Shown: positions 51,846-59,103 of the stretch, piece by piece
Position numbering within the stretch: position 1 is the stretch's first letter
Layout of the letters: the number at the start of each line of letters is the position of its first letter
Assembly: GCF_900113965.1 (NCBI RefSeq)
Contig: NZ_FORI01000009.1
Location: 1-64,000, forward strand
Length of the DNA: 64,000 bases
Reading direction: 5' to 3'
Source of the DNA: Treponema bryantii
GTDB lineage: Bacteria; Spirochaetota; Spirochaetia; Treponematales; Treponemataceae
Position numbers and translations under genes: made by a program
The notes under the pieces: model-generated
Database searches by the model: none
The model's input: the letters and a program-made list of their open reading frames with translations, nothing else
Told to the model about the DNA's origin: nothing

Positions 51846-51927
51846 CGTCATTGCGACCACGAGCGAAGCGAAGTGGGAAGCAATCTATTTAATGGATTGC
51901 TTCGTCGCTTTGCTCCTCGCAATGACG
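51846..51927. repeat. Family C palindromic repeat between exporter subunits
   Basis: CGTCATTGCGACCACGAGCG... and ...GCTCCTCGCAATGACG, an 82-bp hairpin with a slightly longer left arm, in the 110-bp gap of the ABC pair. Confidence 0.88.
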
Positions 51928-51935
51928 TGCCTTGT

Positions 51936-53771
51936 TTAATACTGACTATCGTAAGTCTCTTTATACAACCCGCCGAGTTTCAATAACTCTTCGTGAGTAC
52001 CAGACTCCACAACCTTACCCTTATCAAGCACAATAATCTTGTCAGCCTTGCGAACCGCACTGATTCTGTGCGCGATGATGATTTTTGTCATACCGGAAAG
52101 TTCTGCAAGAACCTGCTGAATCTCCTGCTCAGTCTCTGTGTCGAGCGCAGATGTTGAATCGTCGAGTACGAGTACCGGTGTCTTTCGGGCAAGGGCACGC
52201 GCAATTGTGATTCGCTGCTTCTGTCCGCCGCTGAGGCCGACACCGCGTTCACCAATTACTGTGTTTTCCTTTTCTTCCATGCGGTCTACGAACTCTGCAG
52301 AATGCGACTTCTCCAGAGCAGAGCGCACTTCCGGCACAGTGATTGTCTCGCGGGCACCAAGGCGAATGTTTCCGTCAATTGTGTCTGAAAACAGGAAGAT
52401 ATCCTGCATTACACAAGAGATTGCACGGCGCAGTGTTGGCAGCGGCAGCTCGCGGATATCGATTCCATCAAGCTTGATGCTTCCGTCAGTTACGTCATAC
52501 ATACGCTTCAAAAGATTGATGAGCGTTGTTTTCCCCGAACCTGTTGCACCCATGATGCCGAGGGTCTGGCCGGATTTAATCTCAAACGAAACATCGTCCA
52601 AGATTTTTCGAGGAGAACCGGCTGCGGTAGTTTCGACAGGCTCAACCACCGTATCTCCAGTGTTCTCAACCACCGATGGCGCGTATGTTACGTGTTCAAA
52701 GCTGATATCACCACTGATATCAAACTGCGAGAACATTGCGTTTGCTAAGTCGGCATCGGCGCCTTCGGTGTTCTTTGCAAGTTCGCTGTTTTCTGTAATA
52801 TCAGGCATCTCGCTGTAAATCTTGTTCAGACGCTTAACACTCGCCTTCGCACTGGAGAAACCGTTTGTGAGCCAGCCGAGCATTTCCATTGGCCAGATCA
52901 TTCCACCAACATACTGAAGGAATGCCATCAACTCACCAACAGTCATCTTCTGTCCGCCCTGAAGCGGGTTACCCTTCATAACGATAAGGCCGCCAAGGAA
53001 GAGCGACACAACAGTAAGCACTCTGGTAATAGTCTGAATCATCGGATTGTACTTTACGAAAACCCGGCTCAAATCAATATTCAATTCATAAAACTTCTGA
53101 TTGTGCTTGTGGAACTTTGCAATCTCAAAGCCTTCGCGGGCAAACGCTTTTACAGTGCGTACCCCGGCAAGGTTTTCTGCGGCAGTATTGTTCATCTCTG
53201 AACCTTCCTGCATAACCGCGCCGTAAAGATCATCCAGCTGCTTTTCCATCAGAATCGCAATCACACCAGAACCAATCATTCCGATAATCGGAATCAATGC
53301 GAGCTGCCAGTTAATGCGAATCATAAAGAAGAGAGTTGTTACCGTGCGGATAAAAACCTCTGCCATCAGAATTCCCATAAAGGCCGCGATATCCCAGATG
53401 CGGTCAACGTCATCCTTTACGCGGCTCATCAGCTCACCACTGTTTATGCCATCAAAGAAGTTTGCCGACAGGCTCTGGATTTTACGGAACAGATTTATAC
53501 GAACTTCGCAGGCAATCTTACTGCCGGCGTAGTCACACAAAAATTCCTTGGTGTACTGAAAAATACAACGCCCTACACCAATTCCAAGAATGCCCAGAAG
53601 CAGAAAGTTCAGAACCTCCATCTTCTTTGCAATCAGAACATCATCAACAATATGCTGGACAATAAGAGGGGCAGCCTGATCCAGCAGCGTACTTGCACAC
53701 ATTGCAATGAGTGCAATCAGATACAAAAAACTATAACGTTTAAAATAGTGTAATAAATTCAGTCTGTTCAT
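51936..53771 (-). CDS. Heterodimeric ABC exporter subunit (degenerate Walker B)
   Basis: 611 residues with the chosen start ATG 53771 (MNRLNLLHYFKRYSF); an earlier ATG at 53819 adds an unlikely N-terminus. Six membrane helices precede an ATPase domain: Walker A GATGSGKTT, signature LSGGQKQR, Walker B VLVLDDSTSALD where Asp replaces the catalytic Glu, and switch IAHRI. It is the partner of the following gene. A family B repeat is translated in the linker between the membrane and ATPase domains (ENTGDTVVEPVETTAAG, about residues 369-385), where an insertion would be tolerated. No ribosome site is evident before the start. Confidence 0.92.
   Translation of the reverse strand: MNRLNLLHYFKRYSFLYLIALIAMCASTLLDQAAPLIVQHIVDDVLIAKKMEVLNFLLLGILGIGVGRCIFQYTKEFLCDYAGSKIACEVRINLFRKIQSLSANFFDGINSGELMSRVKDDVDRIWDIAAFMGILMAEVFIRTVTTLFFMIRINWQLALIPIIGMIGSGVIAILMEKQLDDLYGAVMQEGSEMNNTAAENLAGVRTVKAFAREGFEIAKFHKHNQKFYELNIDLSRVFVKYNPMIQTITRVLTVVSLFLGGLIVMKGNPLQGGQKMTVGELMAFLQYVGGMIWPMEMLGWLTNGFSSAKASVKRLNKIYSEMPDITENSELAKNTEGADADLANAMFSQFDISGDISFEHVTYAPSVVENTGDTVVEPVETTAAGSPRKILDDVSFEIKSGQTLGIMGATGSGKTTLINLLKRMYDVTDGSIKLDGIDIRELPLPTLRRAISCVMQDIFLFSDTIDGNIRLGARETITVPEVRSALEKSHSAEFVDRMEEKENTVIGERGVGLSGGQKQRITIARALARKTPVLVLDDSTSALDTETEQEIQQVLAELSGMTKIIIAHRISAVRKADKIIVLDKGKVVESGTHEELLKLGGLYKETYDSQY
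52625..52676. repeat. Family B repeat translated inside the ABC exporter gene
   Basis: A full unit CGGTAGTTTCGACAGGCTCA...CCACCG (52625-52651) plus a decayed half (TTCTCAACCACCG, 52662-52674). Read on the minus strand they code for VVEPVETT and nearby residues. Confidence 0.85.
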
Positions 53772-53863
53772 AAGTAACAAGATTGTAGCAGAAACGATTC
53801 GGCAACGTACCGAAGACAATAATACACACGTCGAGGACCGTGCGGTCGATTTAGCGAGGATTT

Positions 53864-53924
53864 GATTTATAAGTGGGAATTAATTCTCTTTTGCGGTAGG
53901 GAGAATCATTCCGCACTTATAATC
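53864..53924. repeat. Imperfect inverted repeat in a 359-bp gene-free gap
   Basis: GATTTATAAGTGGGAATTAA... pairs with ...CATTCCGCACTTATAATC over about 24 bp with few mismatches and a 13-base loop. No T-run follows. The rest of 53772-54178 holds a small ACCG/CGGT dyad near 53837 and AT-rich DNA with a GGGGGAACC ribosome site at the end; I see no other gene. Confidence 0.6.
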
Positions 53925-54178
53925 AAAATACACAACACTGTTATCCATGGGAGTGACCTCCATAAAAAAGAATTTCAAAAGCGTGCGAGGATGCAACCGC
54001 TCGTTGATGTTTTCAATCTAGTGAGAATAAAATTTTTTGTCAAGAGAAGTATAATAAAAAATAAGTTATCTCGCACTTGCGCTGAAATATATGGACTAAT
54101 GTGGATATCTCACGACTGGGTATGCATTGAGATGGAAAAGATATTATAATCATACAGATACTAAAAACTGGGGGAACC

Positions 54179-55558
54179 ATGAGAAAAGTTTTTGTTTGGT
54201 TAGTAATATTCATTTTTTCAACATTTTTTTTATATTCAAATGATGCGTACACAAGAGTTTCCGGAGGATCAGTTCTTCCTCTTTCAAAAACAAAACATGA
54301 ATCCATTAAGATGGAAAAAGAGGAAATCAATTTTACACTGTATAAAGATTATTATGATATCAATGTAAAATTTTATTTCAAAAACTATGGCCCCACAGAA
54401 ACAATAGAAGTTGGCTTTCCGCAATGGAAACATCTTCAACCTACTAATGATGATTTTTATTCTTTCTCTTCTAAAGTAAATGGCAAATCAAATGATTTTG
54501 CTGTAAGAATTTTAAAGACTCCTGAACCATTGAATGACTATATGGTAATAACAAAGTGGTACGTACGTTCAATTACTTTCGAGTCAAATGAAATTACAAC
54601 AACAGAAGTTCAATACTCTGTCCCTTACGGAGTTTATGGCATTTCTTCTTCTGCAGATTACTTATACGGAACCGGCGCTACCTGGAAAGACTGCATTGGT
54701 GAGATGGTGATTACAATTACCAATAAAACAGATGATATCTGGATTAACGGAATTCAACTTGAAAACTTAGAAGCCAGCGATATCCAAAGAAATCAAGATT
54801 CAATAACGATTACAAAAACAAATGTTTACCCTAAACTCGAATCAGAAATCTTCCTTCAGCTTGATTCTGTTCCCGACTGTTTAGTCAGCTTAAGAGTTAT
54901 CAATCCCGAACGACGCTGGTATTTTAGAGATTATATTATCAGTGAAAACAGTCTGCTTTACTATTCTGATTCTCAACTTCGTATATTGCGAAATTTAATG
55001 TTTGCTGCATACGGAAATATCTTTAAGTCTGAAGATATAAACACATGGCTGCAAAAGTACTGTTCCGAGTGGTATAAACCAACTCAGAAAGTTTACGACG
55101 ACACCTTCAATGAAAATGAGAAAAAGAATCTTGAATTAATCATGCAGGAAGAAGCACGTAGAAAAAATAATAATTATCTTGATAAATATTTCAGCAATGA
55201 AACTTATAAAATCAAGACTCTTAATTTTGAAAACAGGATTTTTAAGTTTGCCTATTCTGAGAACAAAGAAAATAGTTCACTGATTACAAAGGGGTTAATT
55301 TATACTGCTGATAACAATGATATAAAACCTTATCTTTTTATTGATGACTATATTATCAGAGACAACTCAAAGCAAATTACATATCCAATAAAATCACAAA
55401 GTTTTTATGGCTGGAAAATTGAATATGATAACAAATCATATCTTTCATTTCAGATTTTTACAGATGCAGGAAAACATACCACCGATTCAGTAATCCTTTA
55501 TTTTGATAAGAATCTGAACAATTTCGTCAAAAGAACGATTGATCCGTCACAATACTGA
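54179..55558 (+). CDS. Exported DUF4424-like protein
   Basis: 459 residues with a signal peptide (VFVWLVIFIFSTFFLYSN). The mature protein begins NDAYTRVSGGSVLPLSKTKH, then IKMEKEEINFTLYKDYYDIN and FYFKNYGPTETIEVGFP: the pattern of DUF4424-type proteins, where a short activating repeat leads to an ATTR-like beta domain describing a change from decayed to functional surface protein. Here that is only a fold-level resemblance. The gene is A+T-rich with a strong GGGGGA ribosome site. It stands alone after the large gap. Biochemical role unknown. Confidence 0.7.
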   Translation: MRKVFVWLVIFIFSTFFLYSNDAYTRVSGGSVLPLSKTKHESIKMEKEEINFTLYKDYYDINVKFYFKNYGPTETIEVGFPQWKHLQPTNDDFYSFSSKVNGKSNDFAVRILKTPEPLNDYMVITKWYVRSITFESNEITTTEVQYSVPYGVYGISSSADYLYGTGATWKDCIGEMVITITNKTDDIWINGIQLENLEASDIQRNQDSITITKTNVYPKLESEIFLQLDSVPDCLVSLRVINPERRWYFRDYIISENSLLYYSDSQLRILRNLMFAAYGNIFKSEDINTWLQKYCSEWYKPTQKVYDDTFNENEKKNLELIMQEEARRKNNNYLDKYFSNETYKIKTLNFENRIFKFAYSENKENSSLITKGLIYTADNNDIKPYLFIDDYIIRDNSKQITYPIKSQSFYGWKIEYDNKSYLSFQIFTDAGKHTTDSVILYFDKNLNNFVKRTIDPSQY

Positions 55559-55585
55559 AAATCTGAAATGATTGATTGCGTCTAA

Positions 55586-55999
55586 TTATCTTGCGCTTGC
55601 GAGACGGCTGCGGAGTTCGTAGCATCTGTTTTTAAGGCTGCGGACTTCGTTAAGGCTGCTCATGATTTTGGCGGTCATGTATACATCTACGATGCCGCTG
55701 TCGAAGAAGAAGTCGGCAAAGGTTTCGAAGCCGCCTACGTTCATGCTGTAGTCGCCCGGCATGCTGATTCCGCCGAGAACACGCTTGAGTTCCTGAAGGA
55801 GATAGTTTACACGTTCCATTGAAAGTTTGGCGTTATTGAGCTTTGAATGCTTGATGAGGTCTGTGATGAGGCCGCCGCCCAAGACATCTAAGAAGCCCCA
55901 GTTGCGGGCAGAGGAAAGCTGGCGTTCTGCCTGGTCGAGTTCTGAGATAAGCTGGTCTGTGAGGCTGAGGGCCTGATTGATTTGTACTTCGTTTGCCAT
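55586..55999 (-). CDS. Small helical protein of unknown function
   Basis: 137 residues, almost wholly helical, without a signal peptide. The centre has a Gly-rich turn, WGFLDVLGGGLITDLIKHSK, followed by helices ending RSRLASAR. Similar helix-GGG-helix proteins occur in Firmicutes and Treponema, but I know no function. AAGGAG stands before the ATG. It is transcribed away from cdd. Coding status is supported by a good ribosome site and normal codon use. Confidence 0.7.
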   Translation of the reverse strand: MANEVQINQALSLTDQLISELDQAERQLSSARNWGFLDVLGGGLITDLIKHSKLNNAKLSMERVNYLLQELKRVLGGISMPGDYSMNVGGFETFADFFFDSGIVDVYMTAKIMSSLNEVRSLKNRCYELRSRLASAR

Positions 56000-56070
56000 T
56001 GTGGTCTCCTTATTTAAAGTATACTAATATTTTTGATGAAATAAAACAAAAATGTGATAGAATTACACAT

Positions 56071-56484
56071 ATGAATTACGACGAACTTGTACAAAAAGCA
56101 ATTGAAATGACTAAGATGTCTTATGTGCCCTATTCTCACTTTCATGTGGGTGCGGCGCTTCTTGATAAAAACGGAAAAATCTGGACCGGCTGCAATATTG
56201 AAAATGCTACTTACGGAGCTACAAACTGTGCGGAGCGCACGGCGATCTTTAAGGCGGTAAGTGAAGGCGTGCGCGATTTCGAAGCCATTGCGATTGTGGG
56301 GGGCCCGGAAGGTGCTGACGGCTCTCCGGTTCTTGAAGAATTCTGCCCGCCGTGTGGTATCTGCCGACAGGTGCTCAGCGAGTTCTGCAGCAAGGATTTT
56401 AAGATTATTCTGGCAAACAAAAAGGGTGAACAGAAACTGTTCACCCTTGCAGAGCTTTTACCAGAAAGCTTTAGTCTGAAATAA
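56071..56484 (+). CDS. cdd: Cytidine deaminase
   Basis: 137 residues. Hydrolytic deamination of cytidine and deoxycytidine in pyrimidine salvage. Zinc-site motifs are complete: CAERTAIF (Cys and catalytic Glu) and PCGICRQVL (two Cys); substrate residues lie in NIENATYGATN. An in-frame ATG at 55993 would add 26 residues of no family match; ATG 56071 gives the normal length. TAGAAT (56058-56063) ends seven bases before it, TTGATG lies upstream, and there is no ribosome site, another candidate leaderless message. Confidence 0.96.
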   Translation: MNYDELVQKAIEMTKMSYVPYSHFHVGAALLDKNGKIWTGCNIENATYGATNCAERTAIFKAVSEGVRDFEAIAIVGGPEGADGSPVLEEFCPPCGICRQVLSEFCSKDFKIILANKKGEQKLFTLAELLPESFSLK

Positions 56485-56506
56485 CCGGGCCGTAAGGCCC
56501 TGAGCC

Positions 56507-57427
56507 TTAGTTCTTTGCGGCAGGAAGGTTTACAATACCACCTGCTGCAGTAAGTGGAACATATTCTGGAACCTGGCGACCATCCCATTTTTTTGCACGT
56601 TCAAGTTCAATCTCAAGTTCCTTAAGCTTAATTTCTACCTGATAGTTCTGTGCAACCTTTGCATTGTAATATGCCAGGGCATCAGCTTCTACCTTTTTAG
56701 CCTCTGCTTCTTTCTGAGCCTTAATAAGAGCGGCTTCTGCTTCCTGCTCAATGGCAGCCTTTTTAGCCTCAGCCTCTTTTACCTGCTTCTGAGCATTCTG
56801 TTCAGCAAGTTTAAGATCCTGTTCTGCCTTTTTTACTTCCTGAGCACGGTTTGCAGTTTCTTTAATCTGCTTATCAAAGTCATCAGACCAGTCCCAGTTT
56901 GTAATGGTTGTCTGTGAAATATCAATTGGATAATCTGCCATGCGGGAAAGCATTGTTGTTGCAACCTTTGAAGTAACTTCATTCTGTTTTTCAACAAGGT
57001 CATAAATTGAATACTGACCAACAGTTTCCTTAAGAGAAGCCTTTACGTTATCGCGCATTGCTCCCTGAATTACCGCATCATTCTGATAGCGTGTTACAAT
57101 ATCCATAATACGCTTTTCATCGTAAATATATCGAACTGCTACTGTACTTCCTACAGTCTGCATATCTTTTGTAATTGCACCATCCTGTCCGCAAGAGAAA
57201 GAAACTTCGTAAGTTTTTGGTTCCAGACGGAACTTACGGATTGTTGTTATAAACGGAGCGTGGAAATTCATTCCCGGCTGAAGAACATCTCCCTGTACCT
57301 GACCAAGTGTTACTTTTACGCCACGTTCATTCGGAGAAATCACCGTACAAGAATTAAGAATTGTAACCAGAGCAAGAAGTCCGATTACACCGCACAAAAC
57401 AAGATTTTTGATGAGCTTTTTGTTCAT
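56507..57427 (-). CDS. SPFH/Band 7 domain protein (prohibitin-like)
   Basis: 306 residues. A membrane helix (LCGVIGLLALVTILNSC) at the N-terminus could serve as anchor or as a lipoprotein signal (ILNSC). The SPFH domain follows: VISPNERGVKVTLGQVQGDVLQPG to about 180, then a long Ala/Glu/Lys-rich coiled coil (about 185-270). The sequence is closest to the HflC/prohibitin class, which forms ring- or cage-like membrane scaffolds that regulate proteases such as FtsH. No FtsH or partner hflK gene is adjacent. AGGATGAC lies just before the ATG. Confidence 0.88.
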   Translation of the reverse strand: MNKKLIKNLVLCGVIGLLALVTILNSCTVISPNERGVKVTLGQVQGDVLQPGMNFHAPFITTIRKFRLEPKTYEVSFSCGQDGAITKDMQTVGSTVAVRYIYDEKRIMDIVTRYQNDAVIQGAMRDNVKASLKETVGQYSIYDLVEKQNEVTSKVATTMLSRMADYPIDISQTTITNWDWSDDFDKQIKETANRAQEVKKAEQDLKLAEQNAQKQVKEAEAKKAAIEQEAEAALIKAQKEAEAKKVEADALAYYNAKVAQNYQVEIKLKELEIELERAKKWDGRQVPEYVPLTAAGGIVNLPAAKN

Positions 57428-57497
57428 AAGTCATCCTCCAAATTTTAATTTCTACGCTTAAAATAATAAAAAATGATTTATGTGACAATAAAAAAAA

Positions 57498-58040
57498 TTA
57501 TTTTTTTTCAAAAATATGTTTATATTCTTTTCCGCTAAGATAGGTTTCTATGAGCTTACAGTCCTTATAAACTGCCTTAAGTGAAAAGAAAGGATGATTT
57601 TTTGCGATGAAGTCCAGATAGATTTCGTCGGCCTCCCAGTGCGGCAAGTCGTTTATTTTTTCAATCGGGACCCATTCAAGGTCGCCTTCGTTGCAGTCGG
57701 TAAGGAGGGTACCGAAGAATTTACGGGTACGGAAAACGTGCATGAACTCAGTGTAGTAAGAAGTGGTGGTTTCGACAGGCTCAACCACCGCGGGTTCACT
57801 TTTATCTACGAACGTTACAATTCCGCAGTACTCCAGGTCTTCGGGCTCTACGATCAGGCCGGTTTCCTCGCGAATTTCGCGGCGCACACAGTCTTCAGGA
57901 GACTCGCCGTTTTCAAACTTGCCACCGATTCCAATCCATTTATCTTTATTGTAGTCGTTTTCTTTCTTTGTACGGTGCAGCATGAGGTAGCAGCCGTCTT
58001 TTTCTATATAGCAGAGTGTTGTATTTACCAGAGTTTTCAT
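57498..58040 (-). CDS. NUDIX hydrolase (MutT-like)
   Basis: 180 residues. The Nudix box is intact: GKFENGESPEDCVRREIREE, continuing TGL, matching GX5EX7REUXEEXGU. The start LVNTTLCYIEKDGCYLMLHR is typical of the YjhB/MutT group that hydrolyses 8-oxo-dGTP or related nucleotides. A family B repeat (57765-57790) is translated as AVVEPVETTT in the loop after the box, adding about ten residues between strands. ATG 58040 is chosen because TACAAT ends seven bases upstream and the longer start has no support. Confidence 0.92.
   Translation of the reverse strand: MKTLVNTTLCYIEKDGCYLMLHRTKKENDYNKDKWIGIGGKFENGESPEDCVRREIREETGLIVEPEDLEYCGIVTFVDKSEPAVVEPVETTTSYYTEFMHVFRTRKFFGTLLTDCNEGDLEWVPIEKINDLPHWEADEIYLDFIAKNHPFFSLKAVYKDCKLIETYLSGKEYKHIFEKK
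57765..57790. repeat. Family B repeat translated inside the NUDIX gene
   Basis: GGTGGTTTCGACAGGCTCAA plus CCACCG, a 26-bp unit near the start of a variable loop of the protein; read on the minus strand it codes for VVEPVETT. Confidence 0.88.
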
Positions 58041-58047
58041 ATTTTTT

Positions 58048-58076
58048 ATTGTAACGAGCAGGCCCCGCTCTAGCAA
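58048..58076 (-). promoter_or_regulatory. NUDIX gene promoter, leaderless type
   Basis: On the minus strand TTGCTA (58076-58071), 17-bp spacer, TACAAT (58053-58048), then seven bases to the ATG. No ribosome site. Confidence 0.65.
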
Positions 58077-58149
58077 GAAGGCTGATTATACGATTTTTTT
58101 TGAGTTCCATTGATTGTGTGGTATAATAATAATGTTGTACGGAGGCATT

Positions 58150-59067
58150 ATGACAACACTTTTGCAGTTTATTGGTTCTAGAAAAATCAGGCATGAATTT
58201 GGGTCATCAGACAAAAGAAGAGACGCCGGCCAGACTACCCCAGCAGACATTATGCGCTATGATGATATTCTTTATGGCGATGATAAGCGTTTACGCAAAT
58301 GGCAGCTGCTGGATGTTTACCGCCCTAAGGCTGCGGTTGAAGAAGACGGCTCGCTCAAAAAGCTTCCTGTAATTATCAGTGTTCACGGCGGCGGCTGGGT
58401 TTATGGTGATAAGGAACGCTATCAGTGGTACTGTATGCGCCTTGCTCAGCGCAATTTTGCGGTTGTAAATTTTTCTTACCGTCTTGCGCCTGAAGCTAAA
58501 TTCCCTTCTTCTCTGCAGGATACAGAAAAGGTTTTTCAGTTTGTTGCAGACAATGCAGCTCAGTATGGTTTTGATACTGGAAATGTATTTGCTGTTGGTG
58601 ATTCTGCAGGCGGACATCTTTTGTCTATGTACGCGGCTGCCCTCACAAATCAAGATTTCCGTAAAAACTTTGAGTTTATTAAAGACAAAAATCTTACTCT
58701 CCGCGGCGTTGGTTTAAACTGCGGAAAATATGATCTTAATGACAATGAGGCAATGTTCAAGCTTTTGAGAAGCGGCTTCCTGCCTAACGGTGGAACTGCA
58801 GAAGAAATTGAACTTGTAAATTCTGCAAATCATGTTACAAAGGATTTCCCTCCTTCATTTGTAATGACTTGTCATGGAGATTTTTTGATTGCTCAGGCTG
58901 ATATTATTAAAGAAAAGCTTGAAGCAGCGGGTGTTCGTTATGAGTTCCATTGTTACGGTTCTCCGGAAAAACCGCTCTGGCATGTTTTCCACTGCGACCC
59001 TAAACTTCCGGAAGCTGTTGTTTGTAATGATGATGAATGTAATTTCTTCCGCTCGCTTATAAAATAG
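58150..59067 (+). CDS. Alpha/beta hydrolase (HSL-type esterase)
   Basis: 305 residues. The hormone-sensitive-lipase group pattern is present: oxyanion motif VHGGGWVYG, nucleophile elbow AVGDSAGGHL, an acid near HGDFL (about residue 250) and His in PLWHVFHCD. It should hydrolyse small esters. No signal peptide. GGAGG is seven bases before ATG 58150, so the extra 12 residues from 58114 are rejected. Neighbours give no substrate hint. Confidence 0.9.
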   Translation: MTTLLQFIGSRKIRHEFGSSDKRRDAGQTTPADIMRYDDILYGDDKRLRKWQLLDVYRPKAAVEEDGSLKKLPVIISVHGGGWVYGDKERYQWYCMRLAQRNFAVVNFSYRLAPEAKFPSSLQDTEKVFQFVADNAAQYGFDTGNVFAVGDSAGGHLLSMYAAALTNQDFRKNFEFIKDKNLTLRGVGLNCGKYDLNDNEAMFKLLRSGFLPNGGTAEEIELVNSANHVTKDFPPSFVMTCHGDFLIAQADIIKEKLEAAGVRYEFHCYGSPEKPLWHVFHCDPKLPEAVVCNDDECNFFRSLIK

Positions 59068-59103
59068 TAACGTATTCTATCTTCCGGGGTGTTTTAATAA
59101 AGT

